From Poritiphilus sp965212595 (GTDB lineage: Bacteria > Bacteroidota > Bacteroidia > Flavobacteriales > Flavobacteriaceae): a stretch of 64,000 nucleotides of DNA. Below are positions 7,595 to 17,800 of this stretch, piece by piece. Numbering within the stretch: the first letter of the stretch is position 1; each line of letters starts with the position of its first letter. The stretch spans positions 103,311-167,310 of the forward strand of contig CBDBVE010000020.1 in assembly GCA_965212595.1 (NCBI GenBank). Reading direction: 5' to 3'. Both the position numbers and the translations under genes were made by a program. The notes under the pieces were generated by a model, which was not told where the DNA came from, did not search any database, and worked only from the letters and a program-made list of their open reading frames with translations.

Positions 7595-8296
7595 TCAGAT
7601 TTTTTTCCGGGTAAAAGGAACAAAACGAACGGCCATCACATCTTTCGTTTTTATCTTTCCGTCTTTTTTTGTAATCACCAGTAGGCTGCGCACCGCATTG
7701 TGGGGACCTACCGGAATAATCATTCTTCCACCTTCTTTTAACTGCTCTAACAGGGGTTCTGGTATCTCTTCAGCACCGGCAGTAACAATAATTGCATCAA
7801 AAGGTCCTTTCTCCTTCCAGCCGTGATATCCATCTCCTAATTTAACTTCAATATTGTTGTATTCCAGTTTCTTAAGCAGTTCTTTGGCCTGCTTACCTAA
7901 ATCCTCAACAATTTCTATAGTAAAGACAGAATCTACAATTTCTGCTAATACAGCTGCCTGATAACCCGAACCGGTTCCAATTTCTAAAACCCTATGTTTC
8001 GACTTAGGTTTTATAGACTGCGTCATAAAAGCTACAATATAGGGCTGAGAGATGGTTTGCTTAAACCCTATGGGCAGGGCACCATCTGAATAGGCAAACT
8101 TTCGTACATCTTTAGGGACAAATAAATGCCTTGGAACCTTTCTCATTGCCTTAAGGGTGGCAATATTATAAATATTCCTGGGTTTTAATTGGGTTTCTAC
8201 CATTGCGTCTCTATGCTCTTGATACTCGGCCTGGCCATATACAGAAGCCGATAGCAAACCCGTAAAAAAAACAACTATCACTAAATACGTTTTCAT
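7595..8296 (-). CDS. pcm: Protein-L-isoaspartate O-methyltransferase with signal peptide
   Basis: The enzyme methylates isoaspartyl residues in aged proteins using S-adenosylmethionine, starting their repair. The 233-residue protein has a cleavable-looking signal peptide (1-21, ending SVYG) before the Pcm domain. Family marks are QTISQPYIVAFMTQ (about 80-93), SAM motif I EIGTGSGYQ (105-113), GDGYHGW, VTAGAEEIP and the C-terminal RFVPFTR. Cytosolic Pcm is about 210 residues with no signal peptide, so this one appears to be exported. That is odd, because SAM is not known in the periplasm. It is followed downstream only by the gap before 7490 and preceded by two more exported proteins in the same direction. 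Confidence 0.9.
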   Translation of the reverse strand: MKTYLVIVVFFTGLLSASVYGQAEYQEHRDAMVETQLKPRNIYNIATLKAMRKVPRHLFVPKDVRKFAYSDGALPIGFKQTISQPYIVAFMTQSIKPKSKHRVLEIGTGSGYQAAVLAEIVDSVFTIEIVEDLGKQAKELLKKLEYNNIEVKLGDGYHGWKEKGPFDAIIVTAGAEEIPEPLLEQLKEGGRMIIPVGPHNAVRSLLVITKKDGKIKTKDVMAVRFVPFTRKKI

Positions 8297-8340
8297 ACAT
8301 TCGGCTAAAGTCTTGATCTACTCAGTGTGCTTCCAGGGTG

Positions 8341-8745
8341 TTATTTAGTTTCCCTGTAAAAGCTCTTATTTACAATGTACCAGCGACCGTCTAGTTTTTG
8401 CAAAGTCATGAAGTCATGGAAGATCTTCTCTTCATCTTCAATGCGGAGCCTTGCAAATGCGGTTTGGCCGGCTATATCAATGCTTACTATTTCATTTTTA
8501 CGTTTTAAGGGTTCTCCAGCTTTCATTTTGGAGAAAAACTCTCTGGCGTTCACTTGTTTAAAGGTACCTTCCTTCTCATTCGCTATGGTCATAATCGCGT
8601 TTTCATGAAAGGCTTTCTTTAAAGTGCTAAAGTCTTTATTCATGGCGCCTTCCATATAATAATTAAGGGTAACCTCAATAGCTTTTTTGTCGTCTGTGGT
8701 AGATATGCACGCTAGTGCAAGGACCGCAAGAATAAGTGATTTCAT
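8341..8745 (-). CDS. Secreted NTF2-like (lumazine-binding-type) protein
   Basis: 134 residues with a short signal peptide (about 1-17). The rest has the pattern of the small NTF2/SnoaL-like fold (Lumazine_bd_2 type): an N-terminal helix with YMEGAMNKDF, a helix with FHENAIM, and terminal strands ending in DGRWYIVNKSFYRE. These proteins are small cone-shaped barrels that bind ligands or pack with enzymes; the ligand here is unknown. A second protein of the same class is encoded at 11530-11997. It lies between two exported methyltransferases in one direction. Confidence 0.65.
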   Translation of the reverse strand: MKSLILAVLALACISTTDDKKAIEVTLNYYMEGAMNKDFSTLKKAFHENAIMTIANEKEGTFKQVNAREFFSKMKAGEPLKRKNEIVSIDIAGQTAFARLRIEDEEKIFHDFMTLQKLDGRWYIVNKSFYRETK

Positions 8746-8784
8746 TGTATAACAGATTTTTTTGGTTGTTTCAATACAAACCGA

Positions 8785-9444
8785 TCAGGCAGACGGAACG
8801 GTTGCCACCAAAAGCCAGATCTTTTTGCTGCTCTCGTTTTCCCAATTTCCCATATTCCTTACTTCCTCGGTAACCGTAAACCCGGCCTCTTTCAGCTCTT
8901 TCTTCACATATTTAGGAGATAAGGAATGTGAATTTGTTTGGGCGCTTCTCGATTTCCCTTTTACGTGGTCTTTTAGCTTTTCAAGAATGAGTATACGTCC
9001 TCCTGGCTTTAATGCCTTCTTAATATGTCCTAAAATGGTCATGTAATCTTCCATTTCGTGATAGGTATCCATCACAAAGACGATGTCTAAAGACTTTTCG
9101 GGTAGCTTAGGATTGTCATAATCTCCTAAGATTGTAGTTACATTGAGGAGCTTACGTTTCTTTGCGTTCTCCTTTAGAGCTTCTAACCTATACGATTTAA
9201 TATCTACCGAATACACCGATCCTTGTGTTCCAACTTCTCGAGCCAGGTGCATACTCAAATAGCCTTCGTGACAGCCCACGTCCCCCACTGCATCGCCCGG
9301 TTTAAGATTTACCAGTTGAAAGATCCGGTCAACATCCATCCATTCGTCGCGTTCTTTCCAGTCGTTTTCGGTATATTGAGAAGCAACCGTTAATGAACCA
9401 AGGAAAAAAATAAAAATCAGTGAGAAGATACCTTTTGTTTGCAT
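8785..9444 (-). CDS. Exported class I SAM-dependent methyltransferase
   Basis: The 219-residue protein has a signal peptide (about 1-21, ending TVAS). A Rossmann-like methyltransferase follows, with motif I VGDVGCHEGYL (about 53-63), the motif II acidic residue in SVDIKS, a post-II GDYDNP, and motif III in GGRILILE. The substrate is unknown. Two neighbours (Pcm and this gene) are methyltransferases with export signals, an unusual pairing. Spacing to the next leftward gene is 39 bases, so it may be in one operon with it. Confidence 0.75.
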   Translation of the reverse strand: MQTKGIFSLIFIFFLGSLTVASQYTENDWKERDEWMDVDRIFQLVNLKPGDAVGDVGCHEGYLSMHLAREVGTQGSVYSVDIKSYRLEALKENAKKRKLLNVTTILGDYDNPKLPEKSLDIVFVMDTYHEMEDYMTILGHIKKALKPGGRILILEKLKDHVKGKSRSAQTNSHSLSPKYVKKELKEAGFTVTEEVRNMGNWENESSKKIWLLVATVPSA

Positions 9445-9499
9445 TGCTAAAAGGTAATAAATTGAAAAATGCCTTCTCCTTAAAATTCTCTTAAACTAT

Positions 9500-11386
9500 C
9501 TATTGCTTTCTGATAGGTAATTTAATTTGTGAAGGATATTTTGAGGAATGGTGGATCTTGTTATGAGCCACAACAGCCTCTTTCTCATCGTAATTACGTC
9601 CGCCCGTATTTAGGTTTCTGGCGAATCTCGGAAAATTACTGCTCGATATCTCGATACGCATGCGATGTCCTTTTTTAAAGAAATTACTTGTGGCCATTGG
9701 TGTGAGATCAACTTTATACACCTCTCCATTCTTCATAAAAACTTCTTTGTCGTACCCCTCTCTATAGCGCACACGTTGTATGGTCTCATCGAGGTTATAT
9801 GCGCGTCCGTCAGGGTAGACATCAATAAGTTTGATCGTAAAATCGGTATCCTTAACATCTGAAGAAACATACAATGTGGCCTCAATAAACCCGGTGACTT
9901 CAACGCCCTCTTCAAGTGTATCTGTGGTATAAACCAGGATATCCTGCCTTGTTTCCATTACTTGTTGATCGAAAGCCCCACCATTGATGGCATTTCCTGT
10001 ACAACATACATTGCCCCCATAGGAGGTCACGGGGTTTAGGGGGTCATAGGTAAAAGAATCAAAAGAATCTGACTTCCCTGGTTTTTCCATAGTCAGTTTT
10101 CCGTCTCCAAAAAGGCTATTTGCACCTTGCTCGCTTTGCAGGTAGAACGTCTTGAGCTCAGAACTTTTAGGAGGCCATTCTTCAGAGGATTGCCATTTAT
10201 TGCTACCCATGGTATAGTATTGCACCCTTGGGGTCTTGGCTTTAAAATCATTGCCATCTCCTTTTAGCCAGAGATCAAACCATGTATATATTTGTTCGTC
10301 ATAGTTAAGGCGAGCATCACCAACGCTACGTTCACCAACGATCGTATTCTCCGTGGCCCGAGTAAATCTGCAATGCAAGGTAGGAGCAATTACCAGGTAT
10401 TGATTATCCCTGATTTCAGGATTTTTCGACTCGCTTCTGATATGATTGAACATAGCGATATTCGGACTTATAGAAACATCGTACCAGGACGCAAACCAAA
10501 AACCCGGAGTTCCCATTTCCATAGTGTCATGAAACAAGCCGCCCTTATACCAATCTTCATGATTGGGGTGGCGGCGAACCATTTTGTCAAAGATATCGCG
10601 CTTGCCATTGATGTTTTGTAGCATATCCTGAATTGGTAGGTGTTTAAAGGCTTCAGCCATATCTACGGAAGGGTTTTCAGGTGCCAGATCATAAAACCTG
10701 GAGATACGGATGAGATCTTCCTGGCTTGCGCCAGAAGGGATTCTCGGCTTAAACTTATCGTGTTCTACACCATAGAGCCATGAAAAAAAGAGCATTTGTT
10801 CAGCTCCACCCCTATACCAATTACCCTGTTCAAAATAGTCTCCAATCCTGCCAACTCCAGCGCCATAACCCTGAGCCACCAAAGCAGCATGTGAGGGATG
10901 ATCTAATGCAGCAACTGCCATTTGCCATTCGGCGGTTGACGAACAACCCAGAGTACCAATCTTACCATTGGACCATTCCTGGTCTCGCATCCAGCTAAAT
11001 GCATCATAGCCATCGGTAAGTGGTGTTCCCAGGATATCCCATTCTCCTTCTGAGAAGTATCTGCCTCTTTCGTTTTGAACTACATACGCATATCCTCTTT
11101 TGACAGCTTCATAGGCCCTTGTCGCCGTGCGTGTTTGTCGTTCTCCATCTCCCCAGGAGTTAAAATTATATGGAGTCCTGGAAAAAATTATGGGCACCTT
11201 TTGGTCTGTCTTTGGTCTATAAATGTCAGTGGCCAGGCGTATTCCGTCTCGCATAGGCATCATTACCTTTTGGTCTATAATTGCTATGGCCTCAAGCTTT
11301 TCAAAAATCTCTTCCTGAGCTCTCGCCGAATGAATAATAAAGAAGACTAGAAAGGGAATCAGGTATTTTAGGTTGGATCTTTTCAT
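9500..11386 (-). CDS. CocE/NonD family hydrolase (X-Pro dipeptidyl-peptidase-like)
   Basis: This 628-residue secreted serine hydrolase belongs to the S15/CocE class, whose members cleave peptides or esters. I start at the ATG at 11384-11386, which gives a signal peptide (1-23, ending ARAQ); an upstream ATG at 11428 would put 14 polar residues before it. The alpha/beta-hydrolase domain has the nucleophile in GTLGCSST (Ser149); the family usually has GxSYxG, so the last glycine is replaced by alanine. FDLWLKGDGND carries a candidate acid region, and a C-terminal jelly-roll domain begins about residue 380 and ends near the conserved NKIHHSSKYPS, which holds a candidate catalytic-site histidine. 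Substrate not predictable. Confidence 0.85.
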   Translation of the reverse strand: MKRSNLKYLIPFLVFFIIHSARAQEEIFEKLEAIAIIDQKVMMPMRDGIRLATDIYRPKTDQKVPIIFSRTPYNFNSWGDGERQTRTATRAYEAVKRGYAYVVQNERGRYFSEGEWDILGTPLTDGYDAFSWMRDQEWSNGKIGTLGCSSTAEWQMAVAALDHPSHAALVAQGYGAGVGRIGDYFEQGNWYRGGAEQMLFFSWLYGVEHDKFKPRIPSGASQEDLIRISRFYDLAPENPSVDMAEAFKHLPIQDMLQNINGKRDIFDKMVRRHPNHEDWYKGGLFHDTMEMGTPGFWFASWYDVSISPNIAMFNHIRSESKNPEIRDNQYLVIAPTLHCRFTRATENTIVGERSVGDARLNYDEQIYTWFDLWLKGDGNDFKAKTPRVQYYTMGSNKWQSSEEWPPKSSELKTFYLQSEQGANSLFGDGKLTMEKPGKSDSFDSFTYDPLNPVTSYGGNVCCTGNAINGGAFDQQVMETRQDILVYTTDTLEEGVEVTGFIEATLYVSSDVKDTDFTIKLIDVYPDGRAYNLDETIQRVRYREGYDKEVFMKNGEVYKVDLTPMATSNFFKKGHRMRIEISSSNFPRFARNLNTGGRNYDEKEAVVAHNKIHHSSKYPSQIKLPIRKQ

Positions 11387-11529
11387 TTCGCGGTTCTTAA
11401 AATTGGTTGTTCCTTTAAAATTATGCAAAATATTTATATCGGCCAGAATTCCTAATTCTATCTTAAAACTGCTATGAAGGCAGGTACTATTTCCTATTTT
11501 TAAGTACTAACAATCTAAAAACAAACACT

Positions 11530-11997
11530 ATGAGAACTACACTTATTCTCCTTTTAGCCTTTTCGGGCTTCTTTGCGGTCAATGCCCAGGAACATTCTGA
11601 AGATGTCGCGGGAGTAAAGGCCGCATGTATGGATTACATCAATACCTTTTACAATGCAGACACTACACTGGCTTATAAGAGTGTCCACAAAAGCTTGCGG
11701 AAAACAGGTTTCTACTTTTCCGAAGAAGATGACAAATATTCAGAACAGTTAGAAATGCCTTTTGACAAACTCATCGCCCTTGCAAAACGATGGAATGCCA
11801 AAGGAGATCGTGCCGACGCCTCTTCACCTAAAAGCGTTGAGGTTTTTGAGGTATCAGACAAAACCGCGATTGCCAAAGTAACCGCGGTCTGGGGAATAGA
11901 CTATATGAGCCTTATGAAGATGGGCAATCAATGGATGATCGTCAATGTACTTTGGCAATCCCCTCCAAAATTTTCTGTAGCCAATCCTTCGCGTTAA
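11530..11997 (+). CDS. Secreted NTF2-like (lumazine-binding-type) protein
   Basis: 155 residues with a signal peptide (1-19, ending VNAQ). The mature part has the small NTF2-like pattern: an N-terminal helix ending YINTFYNADTTLAY, and strands ending MGNQWMIVNVLWQ. It is related in plan to the protein at 8341-8745. It is transcribed divergently from the CocE hydrolase and its stop codon overlaps that of the TonB receptor by 4 bases. Ligand or enzymatic role unknown. Confidence 0.7.
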   Translation: MRTTLILLLAFSGFFAVNAQEHSEDVAGVKAACMDYINTFYNADTTLAYKSVHKSLRKTGFYFSEEDDKYSEQLEMPFDKLIALAKRWNAKGDRADASSPKSVEVFEVSDKTAIAKVTAVWGIDYMSLMKMGNQWMIVNVLWQSPPKFSVANPSR

Positions 11998-14225
11998 AAG
12001 CTTACAGACAGTTTTCCTCTTACAAAAAAGGGCGTCCCTGGCGTAAAATGAATTTCTTCAAAGGAAGTCGGTTCGTTAAATAACCGACTTTCAGTGGCGA
12101 ACTGTGTTTCATTCCATTCAGTGTCAAAAAGGTTTTCTACTATTATTCCTAAAGTCCAGTTCTTTAGATTGTAGTTGAGATTAAGGTCCGATACAAAATA
12201 GCCTTCGGCCACAATTGAATTGTCTTCATTAGCAGGCCTGTCTTTAATATATCGATAATTAATACCGCCATCAAAATTTCCAAGTCCTCTAAATGAAAAT
12301 CCACCCGTTGACGTTAAATCTGGCGCCAGCGGAATATAATCCTGGCCCTCTGGTTCTTCTGTACTACGCGCATAGGTATAATTTACATCTCCATTAAAAT
12401 AGAGCCAATCTGTAATTTGATAGCGCATACCAAAATCGACACCGAGTCTCCTTGTTTTTCCACTTGGCTCAACGATTGCTTCGTCTCCTACATATACAAA
12501 CTCTTGCTCAAGAAATAAAGACCAAAATGCTGCATTCAATACCAGACGTTTTACTGGCTTGAAAACACCTCCTAAGTCAAAACCAAGGGCTCCAGGAAGA
12601 ATTTCTTCCCCGCTATTGGCCACAACCACTCTGGTATCATTAGAGTGGAAGCCATAACCTGTCTTTGCAAAAAGCTGCGCATTCTCAGAAGCGCTGTAAA
12701 TTACATTCAGTTTTGGACCAAAAAAAGCTTTGCTTTCACTTAAGCTTGTATACACATCAGGTAAGAGGTCTTGATAATCATATCTGAAAAAATCGAGTCG
12801 AAGCCCTGGATTTAGAGACCATTTGCCCTTCTTAAAGGTTGCCTGCATGAAGCCGTAGGCATTTAACTCGTCTACATTGCCAAAAGCGAGCCGCTCTAGT
12901 AAGGTACTGCGATTCTGAGTTCTGGATAACTGTACGTCGTTCACATCATCGTACCTAAAACCTATCCCTGCCTCATAATTTAGTTGAGAACTGTGATCTT
13001 CCAAATGAAAAGACCTATCGTATTTAGTTTCCGCCCCAATAATCAAACGATCTTCCTTCTGCCTTATCTGGTCTGCATTTACCGGATTTTGCAGGAAGAA
13101 AGTGAAGTTAGAAAACAACTCAAAATCATAGGCGCTGATAAAGGCGTTAGATTGTATTCTTTGATGCTCGTCTATCTGCTTGCTGTGATTTACCCACAAA
13201 TTAGATCTACTTGTATTTCCTCCTTCGGTATCATCAATAGCTCCAAAACGACCTATGAGCCCTTGATCTACAGCTCTTTGTGGGATTTGACCGGAAGCGT
13301 CCCATTTACTTTGAAAATGCGATATGGAAATGCTTAGTTTTTCATCCTCCCGGTTGTTAAAATTGTAGCGCCCCATAAAGTTTAGGCGATTGAAGTTCTG
13401 AGGAGATTCAAACACGCCGTCGGTCAGTACAAATTCTGAAGCAATATAAGCGTTGCTTTTATCGCCCTCGGTGATCTTCAACATACTAAGAGCCCTAAGG
13501 GTGTTAAATTGTCCAGCCTCAAGGGATATTAAATTGTCGCTAATGGTTTCTTTGGTTTGCAACCCTATATAACCGGCCGTATTGAAATTGCCTTTATTCG
13601 CATAGTAGGGCCCTTTGCCAAAGTCAATACTTTCTATTGTTTCGGGAATGATAAAATGCATGTCAGCATAACCCTGGCCGTGTGCATGCGAGACCATATT
13701 TACAGGCATACCATCGACCTTGATCGCAATATCCGTTCCGTGATCAATATCAAAACCTCTGAGAAAAATTTGCTCCGCTTTACCTCCCCCGGCATGCTGG
13801 CCGATTATAAGGCCCGGAATTTTTCTTAGGATTTCCTGTGAAGACTTAACCGGATTGGCCTTCACATCGAGGTTCACCAGATTACTAAGTACATTCACTT
13901 TAGAAACCAAAACTACCTGATCCAGTGATACAGCAGACTCTTTCAGAATCACCGTAATTGTAGCATCAAGTTGTCCTTCGGTAATTTTAATCTCCTGGTT
14001 TTCGTAACCCAGGCTGTAAAAAAAGATAATGTCACCCACGGAGATATCATCAAGTTCAAAATACCCGGAAATGTTTGAATAGGTATAACCACCAGTGGTT
14101 TTATTATAAACACCTACCCCTTCTAAGGGTACATTATCTTCTGAAACTATGGTCCCGTTTAGTTCGTGGGCATAACCGTACCCAAAAAAAACAAGGCCAA
14201 AAACATATAGTATAAACTTCTTCAT
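11994..14225 (-). CDS. TonB-dependent outer-membrane receptor
   Basis: The 743-residue protein takes up a ligand through the outer membrane using TonB energy. It has a signal peptide (1-19), a carboxypeptidase-regulatory-like domain (about 20-105), a plug domain (about 115-230, with RGFDIDHGTD and PETIESIDFGKG) and a beta-barrel that ends in SVSF, the terminal Phe expected for outer-membrane insertion. The plug contains a SHAHGQGYADMHF segment with three histidines, which could contact a metal or metal complex. It lies 158 bases downstream of the His-rich gene in the leftward NRPS operon direction, so it is a natural candidate importer for the peptide made by the cluster. Confidence 0.88.
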   Translation of the reverse strand: MKKFILYVFGLVFFGYGYAHELNGTIVSEDNVPLEGVGVYNKTTGGYTYSNISGYFELDDISVGDIIFFYSLGYENQEIKITEGQLDATITVILKESAVSLDQVVLVSKVNVLSNLVNLDVKANPVKSSQEILRKIPGLIIGQHAGGGKAEQIFLRGFDIDHGTDIAIKVDGMPVNMVSHAHGQGYADMHFIIPETIESIDFGKGPYYANKGNFNTAGYIGLQTKETISDNLISLEAGQFNTLRALSMLKITEGDKSNAYIASEFVLTDGVFESPQNFNRLNFMGRYNFNNREDEKLSISISHFQSKWDASGQIPQRAVDQGLIGRFGAIDDTEGGNTSRSNLWVNHSKQIDEHQRIQSNAFISAYDFELFSNFTFFLQNPVNADQIRQKEDRLIIGAETKYDRSFHLEDHSSQLNYEAGIGFRYDDVNDVQLSRTQNRSTLLERLAFGNVDELNAYGFMQATFKKGKWSLNPGLRLDFFRYDYQDLLPDVYTSLSESKAFFGPKLNVIYSASENAQLFAKTGYGFHSNDTRVVVANSGEEILPGALGFDLGGVFKPVKRLVLNAAFWSLFLEQEFVYVGDEAIVEPSGKTRRLGVDFGMRYQITDWLYFNGDVNYTYARSTEEPEGQDYIPLAPDLTSTGGFSFRGLGNFDGGINYRYIKDRPANEDNSIVAEGYFVSDLNLNYNLKNWTLGIIVENLFDTEWNETQFATESRLFNEPTSFEEIHFTPGTPFFVRGKLSVSF

Positions 14226-14383
14226 TGTTGCAAGGTTTTTTGGTTCGCCTTTTCAAAAACTATTAGAGCAATGACAGGCCAAACCTATTTTAATAAAATA
14301 CTTAGGAAGTAAGTACAGTTTGGGGGTTTACAGCAGCTGCCAATCAAACTTTTGATTCGCCTGCCTGCAAAGGAGAAGTTCGC

Positions 14384-14854
14384 TTATATGGGTGGTGAGT
14401 AAAGGATTCTAGGATGTCCTTTTAATAATTTTTTATTTCTATAATGCGTGTTATATTCCAGATCGTTCTTAGTAAATGAAATCAGAAAATATGAGGTGTT
14501 ATTTAGATGCTTATCAATCTTGGTAACAGACAGGCCTCTCTCCTCTGGAAATTGCTCGTGCTGGTTAGTGCTCTCTAACAGGTTCTGAACAAATTCAATA
14601 AGGGCGTGTTCATGATCCGTTTCATTAGTGGCATTAGTATGATCCTGATGTACTTTGAGCGAATGGTCGTTGTGGGGCGAAGCATGTGAAATAAGGAAAT
14701 TTGGCGCCTGAAGCTCATGAGAAAGGCTATGCATAATGTTCCCTATCTGATCATTTAAAGGACTTAAAACGTAGCATAAAGACATAAGTACGGCCACCCA
14801 CTTAATTAAAAGTTGCCTGGTCTCCCCGCTTGTATTTATATACTCCTTTTTCAC
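14384..14854 (-). CDS. Membrane-anchored His-rich protein
   Basis: A 156-residue protein with one hydrophobic segment (about 18-34) and a following His-rich stretch: MHSLSHEL, SHASPHNDHS, VHQDHTN and DHEHALIEF. Twelve or more histidines in 60 residues suggest metal binding on the periplasmic side. I do not recognise a named family, but small His-rich proteins of this kind occur beside metal-linked TonB receptors in Bacteroidota. It starts 6 bases after the stop of the interrupted NRPS and so is almost certainly co-transcribed with it. Confidence 0.65.
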   Translation of the reverse strand: MKKEYINTSGETRQLLIKWVAVLMSLCYVLSPLNDQIGNIMHSLSHELQAPNFLISHASPHNDHSLKVHQDHTNATNETDHEHALIEFVQNLLESTNQHEQFPEERGLSVTKIDKHLNNTSYFLISFTKNDLEYNTHYRNKKLLKGHPRILYSPPI

Positions 14855-14860
14855 TCTTAC

Positions 14861-17800
14861 TTATTGCTGTTTTTCAAGAATTTCGGTTAAGGTTGTTTCA
14901 ATGAATTTGGCATACTCCTCAATCGTAGGCAATTCGAAAATCTTATTCAAAGGGAAATTCATTTCAAGTTCCTCATTGATTCTAGTCGTAACCCTGATTG
15001 CCGCCAAAGAATGACCTCCCAGGGCAATGAAATTGTCTAATATCCCTACTTTTTTAAGCTGTAATACTTCTTTCCAAATGCGTTCTACTAACTCTTCAAT
15101 TTCATTGGTGGGCTCCTTATAAGGCGTTTCCAATTCTAGCTGGATGTGGCTTAAGCTTTTCAAAGCCAATTTATCTACCTTACCATTGGAGGTCAGCGGG
15201 AGTTGTTCTAAACGCTTGAAAACCGATGGAATCATATAGTCTGGCAACTTTGTTGATAGATACTTTCGCAGATCCATGGTAGGGATCTTAGTTTTAGAAG
15301 CATAATATCCCACCAGTTTTTCTCTGTCTTTCAACTGGTCTGAGTTTTCCTTGTACCCTATTTCAGCCATAATCCGTCGCACTTCAGTTTCATCAATGTA
15401 TTCATTGATCTCCTCTAAGGTTTCTTCCCTGGTCTTATGGCCTAGGCGAACATCCCAGCTATATGGAAATGAATAATTGCTATATCCTTTTTCTTTCTTA
15501 TGTACGTAGATACCAACCTGGTTTATAAGGCAATTGGTAGATCGCCCCGTATCTGTGGGCCGTTCCCAGCCAACCTTTTCTTTTAAAAAACGAAGCATTT
15601 CACCCAGACTAACCGCGCTGTAACGGTAGAAATCTACGAATTGAACTTTTTCAAAAGTTTCGGGTTTATTAAACATCGACACGTCTAAAAGTTGTTTTAC
15701 CGCATCCTCCTCCTGGTGGTAAAGCTTACGAGCCTCCAAAATGGTATCGTCTATTGATGAGGTATCCACACGCTTATCCCAAAACAGTTCCTCGGTTAAG
15801 CGAGTTTCAAAAAACTGCCCCCGTGACAGGCCGGTAACAATAAACGGAATTTTTCGCTCTAGCGCTATCTTGGTGCTTAGCGTATAAATGGCCTTAAAAC
15901 AACCATTGCAAACATTAGAATGCCGGTGCAAGCTATCTACGAAAATTTCATTCATATGAACAGTGTTCCCGTAAATATGGTCTACACCGAGCTTTTTAAC
16001 AATTTTGTCAATATTGGCCTTTGCCTGATCTGATATATAACCGTTGTCAAAGGTATAAGCCAGCACTTTTAAGCCCATACTTACGAGTTTGGCCAAAATA
16101 TAGGTACTGTCTTTCCCCCCACTCAGCAAGGAAAGGCAATCATAGGAGGTGTCTGAGCTGTTTGCTGCCTGAAGTAGCGATTTTAAATCTTCCTCTGTTT
16201 TGAAATACTTATTGGCTTCATCTTTATAACCTTCAAAAGCGTTGCATAGATGGCATACCCCCTCATCATCAAAATCGGTATTTGGAAAATTACTGGGAAG
16301 GCCACACTTACTGCAATTAATCACCTCGCTCTCGGCTGTTTCCTTTTTAGGATCTATCACTACTACCGCCGCATTGTCTATTTTCGGATGATCGTTGATA
16401 TTAACTTCAATATCTGAGAGTTCTATTCTAAAGCCGTTGAGCTTTATCTGATCGTCTTTTCTTCCTAAAAACTCTAGTTCGTTTTGGGAGTTCCATCGCG
16501 CCAAATCTCCGGTCTTATAGAGTTTTGAGCCTTTAAAAAAGGGATTTTCAATAAACTTCTCAGCTGAAAGTTGAGGATTATTAACGTAGCCATTGGCAAG
16601 TCCATATCCGCCTAAATACAACTCACCTACTACTCCCATGGGTGTTAAATTCAGTTTGCTGTCCAGAACAAGCGCAGACATATTATCAATAGGTTTACCA
16701 ATGGGAACAGAAGTACCTTTATAGGCTCCATTTTTGTCTCTATACTGCGATACTACACAACCTACCGTAGCTTCGGTTGGGCCATATTCATTAAAAATGC
16801 GAAGTTTTCCTCCAAGCGCCTGCTGTATTTTTTCCGCCATGCGAAGCTTAAAGTCCTCTCCACCTACAATCATGGTTTCAATTTTTGAGGTGGAAAGATC
16901 ACGGCTTTGCAGCAGTACCAAATGCGATGGAGTTAACTTGATGGCATTTACTTTGTTATCTGTAATCACCTGTATGAGCGACATATCAGGCCCAATTTCG
17001 CTCTCTTTGTAAATTATTATTTCCCCAGCCGTTAGTAAGGGCAATAATGTTGAGGTGATGGTGAGGTCAAAACCTATTGACGTGAAAAATGGAAAAGTCA
17101 AAGGCATTTGCGTGCTGTAAAATGTCTTTGCCCATTCCAGGTAATTGCTCAAAGCGAGCTGAGAGATCATCACTCCTTTTGGGTTACCTGTAGATCCGGA
17201 AGTATACAGAATATAAGAAATCGAATCCTTAGAAGGCCAGCTACCATCTAGATTGTGATCATCTTTAGCTGCGGGAGGTAGATTTTCGACAGCCAGCTCG
17301 AATACCGGTACAGCCTCCTGCTCCATTTTCATACTTAGGCGCTTATCTGTAAGAACTATATCGCAGTCTGAATTTTCTATAATATAAGACAACCTGTTTA
17401 GTGGTAAATCTGAAGGCATCGGTACAAATGTGGCATGCAATTTCATTACTGCAAGCAGGCTAACAATGTATTCCGGGCTCCGATAGAAATGGAGTCCAAC
17501 CCTTGCTCCTTCTCCAATACCATGGTCTTTTAGTTGTGAAACAAGTGCCACCACTTTTTCCTCTAGGTCTACATAGGTCCATGTTTCTTCTCCAAATCGC
17601 ATCGCCACGGCTTCTGGAGAATTTATGGCCATCTTACTAAAATTTTCAATCACCGAAACGTATTCAGTCTGCTTCAGGTTTGGATTAAGAAGTTTTTCTT
17701 TTTCACTTTCACCAGACAATTCAGGGATAGGAATATGAGTTTCCAGATCGTTTAGCAAAGCGTCTAGCAAGTTCAGAAAATGCTGGCTAACGTTTTGTCT

